Of a stretch of DNA of 64,000 nucleotides, positions 53,937 through 61,672 are shown one piece after another. The translations under genes and the position numbers were made by a program. This DNA comes from Mangrovivirga halotolerans. GTDB taxonomy: Bacteria; Bacteroidota; Bacteroidia; Cytophagales; Cyclobacteriaceae. Under the pieces are notes generated by a model. That model was not told the DNA's origin, did not search any database, and saw only the letters and a program-made list of their open reading frames with translations. The DNA lies in contig NZ_JAPFQN010000006.1 of assembly GCF_026241165.1 (NCBI RefSeq), positions 558,001 through 622,000 on the forward strand. Reading direction: 5' to 3'. Numbering within the stretch: the first letter of the stretch is position 1; every line of letters begins with the position of its first letter.

Positions 53937-54716
53937 TTGTGGCTTTCCTAAGAGATAAATTGTCTTGCCGAAAGTAAACTTAAGCTTTCCCGCAGTCCAG
54001 TTTAGACCGTTAATAGTTCCGGTTATCTTTTTGAGGTGTTTTACACTGTACAACCTTAATACAGAGAAAATTCCATCAAAACAGGTTACAAGGGGTACAA
54101 TCGGAATGAAGTAGGAAAAAAGATATCTAGAAACTCTGACCGGTTTTACAAAAAGTGTAAACACAGGAGCCATAATTAAGGTCACAAAGATATTTATGAA
54201 TATTTGTAAAATACTTTTATCCAGGGGCTCGACCATCAGAACGAAATGACCCTGTTCACTTATCCTTTTTAAAAGCGTTTTAGCGGCTTCTTCTTCCAGG
54301 TGATGAAACATATTGAAAATAGTAACCAGGGTCTTTTTGTCTTTTGGAACTTCTTCGATCGCCGTTAAGGCAGGAAGTGATCTGAGGTCATAATTAATAT
54401 GGCCATCTGATATGTTTTTTAAACGGGAAGCTGCGGTTTTATTTGGATAAAGATCAGTAAGAACTATTTCAGGAATTCTTTGTTCAGCTTTATTAATATA
54501 ATCGTAAAGCCCGGGTATGGCACCTCCCCCTCCAGAGCCCAGATCGTAGACCAACTCGATATCATGTTGCTCAATTATTTCAGCAGCGAGTTTTATTCCC
54601 GGTTTGTAAACACCAAAAAGGGAAGAAATAAATCGCAAATAATCGGTCTGAAGTGATCGCAATAGATCCGGATAACCGGAAAGGTCTTCAATTTCAACTC
54701 CTTGAATTCTCATCAT
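53934..54716 (-). CDS. Membrane-associated SAM-dependent methyltransferase-like protein
   Basis: The 260-residue protein has a class I SAM-binding motif I (LVYDLGSGGGGAIPGL) about residue 56, an acidic motif II (IVLTDLYPNKTAA) and LVTIFNMFHHL (motif IV-like). Residues about 162-220 contain two hydrophobic stretches (ILQIFINIFVTLIMAPVFTL; YLFSYFIPIVPLVTC) that probably embed in the membrane. Substrate unknown; a lipid or quinone-like small molecule is plausible. It starts inside the stop of the 41-residue membrane protein (ATGA overlap). A second ATG at codon 2 is possible as the start. Confidence 0.78.
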   Translation of the reverse strand: MMRIQGVEIEDLSGYPDLLRSLQTDYLRFISSLFGVYKPGIKLAAEIIEQHDIELVYDLGSGGGGAIPGLYDYINKAEQRIPEIVLTDLYPNKTAASRLKNISDGHINYDLRSLPALTAIEEVPKDKKTLVTIFNMFHHLEEEAAKTLLKRISEQGHFVLMVEPLDKSILQIFINIFVTLIMAPVFTLFVKPVRVSRYLFSYFIPIVPLVTCFDGIFSVLRLYSVKHLKKITGTINGLNWTAGKLKFTFGKTIYLLGKPQ

Positions 54717-54838
54717 TTAAAAAGTGGAGCCAAAACCAATGCAAGAACAATAATTAATATCATAATTATGTACATTAGTAAATCGACTCGAACGTATTGT
54801 TTATATTTTTTATAAAAGTCGGAAAGTTTTTTCAACAT
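54713..54838 (-). CDS. 41-residue single-TM protein coupled to the methyltransferase gene
   Basis: The short frame encodes a basic amphipathic N-terminus (MLKKLSDFYKKYKQYVRVD) followed by one hydrophobic helix (MYIIMILIIVLALVLAPLF) and a final lysine. The stop codon overlaps the methyltransferase start (ATGA on the minus strand), so it is translationally coupled. Basic residues before the helix predict N-in topology. It may anchor or regulate the methyltransferase; that is inferred from coupling. I do not recognise the family. Confidence 0.7.
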   Translation of the reverse strand: MLKKLSDFYKKYKQYVRVDLLMYIIMILIIVLALVLAPLFK

Positions 54839-54888
54839 AAGGATAAAGATAGTCATTTTTGTAAATCAATCGGGCATAAGAACAAAGG

Positions 54889-56631
54889 ATGGGGAAATCA
54901 AAATTAGTATATAGCTGGAATTATAAAGAAGCTAAAGATGAACAAGCTATTAGTAAGTTATCGGGGCTAATCAACGTCAACCCATATATTGCTGAAACAT
55001 TGTTGGATCGTGGCGTTTCCTGTTATGATTCAGCCAAAAAATATTTTCGTCCTTCACTTGAAGAATTGCACGACCCATATCTGATGGAAGATATGGATAA
55101 GGCTGTTGATAGATTAACAACAGCAATAAACTCAGGGGAAGAAATTCTGATCTTTGGAGATTATGATGTTGATGGAACAACGTCAGTGGCTTTGTTTATG
55201 ACAACACTGGCAAAAAGACACAAAAACATTCATTACCATTTGCCCGACCGATATGAAGAAGGCTATGGTTTATCAAAAGCAGGTATCGATAAAGCTTCAG
55301 AATTAGGGGTAACATTATTAATCACAATCGATTGTGGTATAACTGCAGTTGACAAAGTGGATTATGCGCGTTCGAAAGGAATTGATGTGATTATTTGCGA
55401 CCATCATCGCCCAGGACAACAACTTCCATCTGCTGTTGCTATTCTTGATCCAAAAAAGAAAAGCTGTAATTATCCTTACGACGAGTTGTCTGGTTGTGGA
55501 GTAGGCTTTAAGCTGCTACAGGCTGTATACAAGAAGTTGGGGTGGCCGGAAGAAGAACTATTCAAAAGGCTTGATCTTCTTACCATTAGTATTGGTTCAG
55601 ACATTGTGCCGATCACCGGGGAAAACAGAATTTTGTCTTTTTATGGATTAAAAATTCTAGCTTCTTCTCCTTTGCCAGGCATTGCAGCTTTAATGGAGAC
55701 CGCCAGTGTGGATAAGGATAATCTGACTATTGAAAAAATTGTGTTTTATATTGGTCCCCGTATTAATGCAGCAGGCCGGATGACACATGCGCATTCCGCC
55801 CTTGAATTATTGATAGAAGAAGACTATACAAAAGCAATGGCACATGCTGATTTGCTTGAGGACAATAATAAGGAACGAAAGCTTTTTGATAAAGACATGA
55901 CTCAAAAAGCTCTTGAAATGTTAGATTCTGCTCCAGATTGGCCAGGAGGAAATACAACAGTATTATTTGATCCTTCGTGGCACAAGGGTTTGGTGGGTAT
56001 TGTTGCATCAAGATGCATAGAACACTATTACCGTCCAACGATTATTCTTACTGAGCATGATGGGGAAGCGACTGGCTCGGCACGCTCGGTTCCGGGGTTT
56101 GATATTTATGAAGCAATTAGTGAATGCAAAGATCTTCTTTCAAAGTTTGGAGGGCACAAGTATGCAGCAGGGCTTTCTTTGCCTGTAGAAAGTATAGATG
56201 AATTCAGGCAGCGGTTTGAGGAGGCAGTAAGTCAGCAAATCGAATCACATATGCTTGAGCCTGTATTAACTATCGATAAGCTAATTCCGTTGAATGTAAT
56301 TAACGATAAGTTTTATAATATTTTATACCAGATGCAGCCTTTTGGTCCTGGTAATGAGGAACCTGTTTTTTCAAGTGAATCAGTTGAAATAATTGGGGAG
56401 CCAAGATTGTTAAAAAACGAACATATTAAACTTCGTTTGCGACAAAGGAATGGAGAAGAAGAAATTGAAGCGATCGGGTTTTTTATGGGTCATTATTTCC
56501 CGCAATTACACAATGGCCTTAAAATTGATGTAGCTTACCAGGTATCATTGAATGAGTTTCGGGGAAAGAAATCAGTTCAATTGATGCTTAAGGACATAAA
56601 AGTACATCAAAGTGTGGTTTTACATAATTAA
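54889..56631 (+). CDS. recJ: Single-stranded-DNA-specific exonuclease RecJ
   Basis: RecJ is a 5'-3' ssDNA exonuclease acting in recombination, mismatch and base-excision repair. The 580-residue protein has the DHH-superfamily motifs FGDYDVDGTTS (D91, D93, D95), CDHHRPG (D171-H172-H173), SGCGVGFK and GPRINAAGRM, then the DHHA1-like GLVGIVASR and GKFGGHKYAAGLSLP-like segments (LSKFGGHKYAAGLSL) and a C-terminal OB-type domain. Full family length. It heads a run continuing with lptB 50 bases downstream. Confidence 0.97.
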   Translation: MGKSKLVYSWNYKEAKDEQAISKLSGLINVNPYIAETLLDRGVSCYDSAKKYFRPSLEELHDPYLMEDMDKAVDRLTTAINSGEEILIFGDYDVDGTTSVALFMTTLAKRHKNIHYHLPDRYEEGYGLSKAGIDKASELGVTLLITIDCGITAVDKVDYARSKGIDVIICDHHRPGQQLPSAVAILDPKKKSCNYPYDELSGCGVGFKLLQAVYKKLGWPEEELFKRLDLLTISIGSDIVPITGENRILSFYGLKILASSPLPGIAALMETASVDKDNLTIEKIVFYIGPRINAAGRMTHAHSALELLIEEDYTKAMAHADLLEDNNKERKLFDKDMTQKALEMLDSAPDWPGGNTTVLFDPSWHKGLVGIVASRCIEHYYRPTIILTEHDGEATGSARSVPGFDIYEAISECKDLLSKFGGHKYAAGLSLPVESIDEFRQRFEEAVSQQIESHMLEPVLTIDKLIPLNVINDKFYNILYQMQPFGPGNEEPVFSSESVEIIGEPRLLKNEHIKLRLRQRNGEEEIEAIGFFMGHYFPQLHNGLKIDVAYQVSLNEFRGKKSVQLMLKDIKVHQSVVLHN

Positions 56632-56681
56632 TGAATTATAATTAACGGCGGGAAGAAAGGCCGGCAAAAAGAAAGCAAGAC

Positions 56682-57413
56682 ATGAAGTTATACGCAGATA
56701 ATCTCGTAAAAATATATAGTAAAAGAACAGTTGTAGATCATATTTCTGTAGAAGTAAATACTGGTGAGATCGTCGGTCTTCTTGGGCCTAATGGAGCAGG
56801 AAAGACAACCTCATTTTATATGATCGTTGGACTAGTAAAACCCAATGAAGGTGAGATATTTCTGGGTGAGGAAAATATTACAGATTTGCCGATGTATAAA
56901 AGGGCAAAAAGAGGAATAGGTTATCTGGCACAGGAGGCTTCTGTATTCAGATCGCTAACTGTGGAAGAGAACATAATGGCGGTTTTGGAAATGACCAATC
57001 AGCCCAAAAATGTCCAAAAGGAAAAGATGGAGTCCCTGCTGGAAGAGTTTAGTTTGACCCACGTACGAAAAAATAAAGGGGGGGTCTTATCAGGAGGAGA
57101 GCGAAGAAGAACAGAAATAGCCAGAGCATTAGCTGTAGACCCGCACTTTGTGTTACTTGATGAGCCTTTCGCTGGAGTTGATCCAATTGCAGTGGAAGAG
57201 ATACAAACAATTGTTGCAAAACTCAAGAATAAAAATATTGGTATATTAATTACCGACCATAATGTAAATGAGACACTTTCTATTACAGACAGGGCTTATT
57301 TGATGTTTGAAGGTAAATTGCTAAAGGCTGGTTCTGCAGAAGAATTAGCGAATGATCCAAGAGTAAGAGAAGTATATCTTGGTCAGCATTTTGAGTTGAA
57401 GCGAAAAATTTAA
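56682..57413 (+). CDS. lptB: Lipopolysaccharide export ABC transporter ATPase LptB
   Basis: LptB powers the LptBFGC complex that moves LPS from the inner membrane to the Lpt bridge. The 243-residue ATPase has Walker [10 protein letters not shown] (35-43), the Q-loop region [20 protein letters not shown] typical of LptB, signature [16 protein letters not shown], Walker [15 protein letters not shown] and the switch [10 protein letters not shown]. The start is ATG 56682. The GH3-family gene follows after two bases. The LptFG permeases are not in the window. Confidence 0.95.
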   Translation: MKLYADNLVKIYSKRTVVDHISVEVNTGEIVGLLGPNGAGKTTSFYMIVGLVKPNEGEIFLGEENITDLPMYKRAKRGIGYLAQEASVFRSLTVEENIMAVLEMTNQPKNVQKEKMESLLEEFSLTHVRKNKGGVLSGGERRRTEIARALAVDPHFVLLDEPFAGVDPIAVEEIQTIVAKLKNKNIGILITDHNVNETLSITDRAYLMFEGKLLKAGSAEELANDPRVREVYLGQHFELKRKI

Positions 57414-57415
57414 TA

Positions 57416-58948
57416 ATGGATATATTTAATTCTATTCTTAGCTGGGCGCTTAAAAAGCGTATACACGACATTGAGTTGTTCATGAAATATCCTGAAGAGG
57501 TACAACAGGAGCATTTCTTTGAACTTATTGAAACAGCAAAGAATACTTCTTTTGGTAAAGAATACGATTTCAAAAGCATTACCAGTTACCAGGAATTTAA
57601 AGAACGTATTCCTATCCGTAACTATGAAGAACTATATCCATATATTGAAAAATTACTTCACGGTGAGCAAAACATTTTGTGGCCATCCAAGATTAAGTGG
57701 TTTGCAAAATCTTCTGGCACTACCAATGCCCGATCTAAATTCATCCCTGTATCTGAGGAGGCATTAAATGATTGTCATTTTAAGGGAGGAAAAGACCTGC
57801 TAAGCATATACATCAATAATCATCCTGAAAGCAAATTATTCACAGGTAAGAGCCTTACCATTGGAGGTAGCCAGCAGATCAATACTTTTGATCAGCAAAG
57901 TGATACCCGATATGGAGATGTAAGTGCTGTAATTATGAAAAACCTTCCTTTATGGGCACAACTTGTGAGAACTCCGAATCTGAAAATTGCCTTAATGGAT
58001 GAGTGGGAGGAGAAGATAGAAAAGATGGCTCAGGCAACGATCAATGAAAATGTCACTAGTCTCGCAGGTGTTCCTACCTGGACCTTAGTACTTCTCAACA
58101 GAATTCTTGAGATCACCGGAAAAAATGATATCACTGAAGTGTGGCCAAATCTTGAATTATTTGCTCATGGCGCTGTTGCATTTGGTCCATACAGAAGATT
58201 ATTTCAAGAATTGATTCCTTCTGATAAGATGAATTACATGGAATCTTATAATGCTTCCGAAGGATATTTTGGTATTCAGGATCAAAAAGATTCAGATGAA
58301 TTATTATTGATGCTCGATTATGGAGTTTTTTACGAATTCATACCTATCGATGAAGTCGATAGTGATAATCCAAAAGTTATTGGTCTGGGCGAAGTTGAGA
58401 TCGGTAAAAATTATGCACTGATTATCACTACCAATTCCGGACTATGGAGATATAAAATAGGAGATACCATCAGGTTTACTTCAACATATCCTTACAGAAT
58501 AAAGATCAGCGGAAGGACAAAGCATTTTATAAATGCATTTGGAGAAGAACTCGTGATTGAAAATGCTGAGAAGGGTATTGAGAAAGCCTGCGAAGCGACC
58601 GGAGCAGTAATAGATAATTTTACTGCCGGACCAATCTACCTTGACGGGACTCACCGTGGCGGTCATGAATACATTATTGAGTTCATTAAAAGCCCTGATC
58701 ATTTACAGAGATTCACCAGGGTGCTTGATGAAACGTTAAGAGAGATCAATAGTGATTACGATGCTAAGCGCCATAAGGATATTGCTCTTGCCGAACCAAG
58801 AGTACATGATGTTCCCAGAGGCACATTCTATAACTGGATGAAAAACCGAGGAAAGCTGGGCGGGCAGAATAAAGTGCCAAGGCTTTCGAATAACAGGGAT
58901 TATCTTGATAGTATCCTTGAGATGCTAAATATTAATGCCGGAACATAA
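57416..58948 (+). CDS. GH3-family acyl-adenylate synthetase-like protein
   Basis: The 510-residue protein belongs to the GH3 family named after plant auxin-amino acid synthetases, which activate carboxylates as acyl-AMP and conjugate them to amines. The ATP motif is visible in WFAKSSGTTNARSKFIPVSE (motif 1, SSGTT). The central YNASEGYFGIQ and the C-terminal LWRYKIGDTIRFTSTYPYRI with GRTKHFINAFGEEL match the other GH3 motifs. Bacterial members are widespread in Bacteroidota but their substrate is unknown. It lies two bases after lptB and overlaps the glycerate kinase gene by 14 bases. The genomic link with lptB may hint at envelope chemistry; that is speculation. Confidence 0.9.
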   Translation: MDIFNSILSWALKKRIHDIELFMKYPEEVQQEHFFELIETAKNTSFGKEYDFKSITSYQEFKERIPIRNYEELYPYIEKLLHGEQNILWPSKIKWFAKSSGTTNARSKFIPVSEEALNDCHFKGGKDLLSIYINNHPESKLFTGKSLTIGGSQQINTFDQQSDTRYGDVSAVIMKNLPLWAQLVRTPNLKIALMDEWEEKIEKMAQATINENVTSLAGVPTWTLVLLNRILEITGKNDITEVWPNLELFAHGAVAFGPYRRLFQELIPSDKMNYMESYNASEGYFGIQDQKDSDELLLMLDYGVFYEFIPIDEVDSDNPKVIGLGEVEIGKNYALIITTNSGLWRYKIGDTIRFTSTYPYRIKISGRTKHFINAFGEELVIENAEKGIEKACEATGAVIDNFTAGPIYLDGTHRGGHEYIIEFIKSPDHLQRFTRVLDETLREINSDYDAKRHKDIALAEPRVHDVPRGTFYNWMKNRGKLGGQNKVPRLSNNRDYLDSILEMLNINAGT

Positions 58949-60023
58949 AAATATTCTTATTGCACCCAATGCATTTAAGGGTACACTTTCTTCGCTTGAA
59001 GTAAGTGATATAATTCATGCCGTATTTAAAGAGCAACTTCCCGGTACAAAATTCACAAAATTGCCGCTGGCCGATGGTGGTGATGGCACTCTAGACGTAT
59101 TATCTGAAAAGTTAAAATTTGATCGGATAACATTACCGACTTTTGATCCCCTGGGTAGAAGCATTCTGGCAACCTATGGTTTAAAAGACAGGGTAGCTTA
59201 TATCGAGTTGGCAGAAGCATCGGGCATCAGCCATTTAAAAGTAAAAGAGCTTGACCCTAAAAAAGCAAACACCTTTGGAACCGGAATACTTGTAAAAGAT
59301 GCGATCGATAAAGGAGCCAGCACGATTAAAATTTTTTGTGGAGGGAGCGCCAGTATTGATCTTGGCTTGGGCATAATTGCTGCTTTACTGGGGATGGAAA
59401 AATACAGGCTTTCTAACCCTCTTTTTGATGCCGATGGGATTTTGAAACAGATAGATAATATCCGGAGTGATTATCTGAAGGTAGAATATGAAATTTATAC
59501 GGATGTTATTAATCCATTATTAGGAGATGAGGGCGCGGTACAAGTATTCGGCATGCAAAAGGGGGTAGAGGAAGGCATGCGGAAGGATTATGAAGAAAAG
59601 ATAACAGCAGTTATTAGTCAACTGAATATAGAGCATCAAACAAAAGGAATGGGAGCAAGCGGAGGCATTCCTGTTATATTTGATCATCTTAAAAATGTAA
59701 AACCTGAATTAGCTGGAGATTATATCTTAAAAATATTGGAGGTTGAAGATCAAATAGAAAAAAGTGATTTAACAATAACCGGAGAAGGAAAGTTTGATCA
59801 GCAATCGATATCTGGGAAATTATCCGGAGAGATTTTAAAGCTTTGTCAAAAACACAATACAGAGATGATAATTATTTCAGCACTTAATGGTGGCTTTTAT
59901 CCAGATGGAGTTGAAATTGTAACACTTGAAAACTATCTCAGCACTGACGAAAAAAAAGCTTTGGATTATACTTCTCAACTAAAAAAAGCACTGGAGAAAT
60001 ACATAAAAAAACACGACTGGTAA
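58935..60023 (+). CDS. Glycerate 2-kinase (GarK/GlxK family)
   Basis: The 362-residue enzyme phosphorylates glycerate in glyoxylate and serine-related metabolism. Family features are ILIAPNAFKGTLSSLEVSD at the start, KLPLADGGDGTLDVL, the central IFCGGSASIDLGLGI (GGSAtnDgG-type), GMGASGGIPVI, and DLTITGEGKFDQQSISGK near the C-terminus. The start ATG lies 14 bases inside the GH3 gene. A terminator whose loop holds the stop codon ends the transcript. Confidence 0.92.
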   Translation: MPEHKNILIAPNAFKGTLSSLEVSDIIHAVFKEQLPGTKFTKLPLADGGDGTLDVLSEKLKFDRITLPTFDPLGRSILATYGLKDRVAYIELAEASGISHLKVKELDPKKANTFGTGILVKDAIDKGASTIKIFCGGSASIDLGLGIIAALLGMEKYRLSNPLFDADGILKQIDNIRSDYLKVEYEIYTDVINPLLGDEGAVQVFGMQKGVEEGMRKDYEEKITAVISQLNIEHQTKGMGASGGIPVIFDHLKNVKPELAGDYILKILEVEDQIEKSDLTITGEGKFDQQSISGKLSGEILKLCQKHNTEMIIISALNGGFYPDGVEIVTLENYLSTDEKKALDYTSQLKKALEKYIKKHDW

Positions 60024-60042
60024 TCAGTCGTGTTTAATTTTT
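60009..60042 (+). terminator. Intrinsic terminator after glycerate kinase
   Basis: A perfect 11-bp stem AAACACGACTG/CAGTCGTGTTT has loop GTAAT, which contains the stop codon, followed by AATTTTT. Confidence 0.9.
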
Positions 60043-60057
60043 ATGCAATGAGTTTTA

Positions 60058-60657
60058 CTATGATTTCCATTTAATTGTACAACCAATCGCACGAGTATAG
60101 TCCTCACTCACTGATTTTCCAGCTTCGATCTCTTCGATTGCATTTTCAACATACTTTGTATTTACATCGTTAGGATTCTGAGGGTTGTCATCGATTGCTC
60201 CTATATAAACAACTTCATAAGTGTTGCCTGATTTTTTTAATAAATAGACATGCGGAGTTTTCGTAGCACCATAAGTCATCGCTACTTCCTGAGTTTCATC
60301 ATACAGATATGGGAAGGTAAATCCTTTTTCTTCAGCACGAACTTTCATTTTATCGAATGAATCTTCTGGCTGACGATCTTTGTCATTTGGATTTATAGCA
60401 ATAACAGGATATCCCTTACTTTCATATTTATTATTTAATTCAATTATTCTGTCTTCATATAATTTTGCATATGGGCAGCTATTGCAGGTAAATATTACAA
60501 TAATTCCTTTTGCAGACTTATAATCTGACATACTTACCATTTTACCGTCGATATTTTTAAGTTCAAAATCTACAGCATTGTCTCCTACTTCATACCCCTG
60601 AGCTGATAAGCCTGCAGATACGGTAAGAAGTAATATTAATGTAAATAAGTGTTTCAT
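60058..60657 (-). CDS. Exported thioredoxin-fold protein (AhpC/TSA/redoxin type)
   Basis: The 199-residue protein has a signal peptide (MKHLFTLILLLTVSAGLSAQ) and a peroxiredoxin/thioredoxin-like fold. It opens with VGDNAVDFELKNIDGKMVSM, has the redox centre FTCNSCPYAKLYEDRI (C-N-S-C), and the cis-proline segment YGATKTPHVYLLKK. This CxxC-PYA variant is typical of periplasmic 'redoxin' proteins of Bacteroidota. It follows the TlpA-like gene by 13 bases, suggesting shared expression. Substrate unknown. Confidence 0.9.
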   Translation of the reverse strand: MKHLFTLILLLTVSAGLSAQGYEVGDNAVDFELKNIDGKMVSMSDYKSAKGIIVIFTCNSCPYAKLYEDRIIELNNKYESKGYPVIAINPNDKDRQPEDSFDKMKVRAEEKGFTFPYLYDETQEVAMTYGATKTPHVYLLKKSGNTYEVVYIGAIDDNPQNPNDVNTKYVENAIEEIEAGKSVSEDYTRAIGCTIKWKS

Positions 60658-60670
60658 ATTATAATGGAGA

Positions 60671-61138
60671 TTAGTTCCTTATTTTATTTATATATTCGTT
60701 TAACTCTTCAAGGGTAAACTCTTTTTCCTCAAAATATTTTTTTCCTTTATAAACAAACAGTGTAGCAGGTATAGCCCCACTCCATTCATTACTTATACGG
60801 GGCATCCAGCTATTTGGATTTTCCTCCGCCAGAAATAAGACCTTTGAATCCAAATTTCTGTTTTCTACATATGGGACTACTCGCTTTTCAAATTGATTAA
60901 TAAAATCAATGCTTACTAAGTGTACAGATACCATGCCATTCTCATTTATTTTTTCAAAAGCGGGAATCTCTTTTAAACATGGTTTGCACCAGGTCGCCCA
61001 AAAATTAAATATGAGGACATTTTCATTTTCCTGGTTGATCAGTTTTTCTAACTCACCTATACTGATCTTTTCTACATTTTGACCTTTAGTATTTAAGCTA
61101 AAGAAAACTGCAAAAATCAATATATAAATATTTCTCAT
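60671..61138 (-). CDS. TlpA-family thiol-disulfide reductase
   Basis: The 155-residue protein has a signal peptide (MRNIYILIFAVFFSLNTKGQ) and a thioredoxin domain with redox motif FWATWCKPCLKEIPAF (C-K-P-C) and cis-proline in GAIPATLFVYKGKK. TlpA-like proteins reduce periplasmic disulfides, for example during cytochrome c maturation; they are reduced by membrane proteins such as DsbD, which is encoded at 9.7-11.8 kb. It heads a two-gene unit with the redoxin gene. Its upstream region is the DnaA-box cluster. Confidence 0.92.
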   Translation of the reverse strand: MRNIYILIFAVFFSLNTKGQNVEKISIGELEKLINQENENVLIFNFWATWCKPCLKEIPAFEKINENGMVSVHLVSIDFINQFEKRVVPYVENRNLDSKVLFLAEENPNSWMPRISNEWSGAIPATLFVYKGKKYFEEKEFTLEELNEYINKIRN

Positions 61139-61672
61139 AAGTAAAGAAATTTAACACAAAATACTGTAATAATCAAAATTGTATTTTTTCAATATTGTGA
61201 AACAATTTAAATTGATTATTCAACACTGGACACTAAACTAAATGTTATTTATATTGTTTTCATTGATTTTGTTTATACCAGACTAGTTTTTGTTAGTATG
61301 AAATAAAATATTTATTTGGTGATTCAATTCTTTCAGATGTATAAAAATGATGTCAGAATTATGTTTTTAATGATTATACTCAGATATTAATTGATTGTTA
61401 ACCGAAGATAAATTTAACAATAAGAAGATGGGTTTAAAGTCAAATTTTTTCATTTAAAGTTTTCCACAAAATAGAAAAGTTATCCACAGGTTTTGCAAAA
61501 AGCGATATAAACACCTGTAAAACAGGTGGTTATGTAAAAAATAAGAATTTGATTTCTTGTGGATAACTGATTTGACTTATAATTATTGTGTAAAAAAAAT
61601 TTATTAAAACTTTCAAAAAAATTGCCGTATCCATTAAAAGGATTAACATTTAAGTTATTAATTTTTAAAAAT
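61139..61672. other. Gene-free AT-rich region with DnaA-box cluster: candidate replication origin (oriC)
   Basis: This 534-bp region has no credible coding sequence. Four DnaA-box matches lie within 136 bp. TTTTCCACA is at 61460-61468 and TTATCCACA, perfect, at 61480-61488. TTATCCACA, perfect on the minus strand, is at 61558-61566, and TTTTACACA on the minus strand at 61587-61595. A weaker TTTAACACA is at 61150-61158. TTTAAAGT repeats at 61433 and 61453, the second abutting the first box. A hairpin CACCTG/CAGGTG (61512-61528) sits between inward-facing boxes. Very A/T-rich sequence (61590-61680) beside the boxes could be the unwinding element. Origin function is inferred from this clustering; DnaA-regulated promoter function is the alternative. 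Confidence 0.65.
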
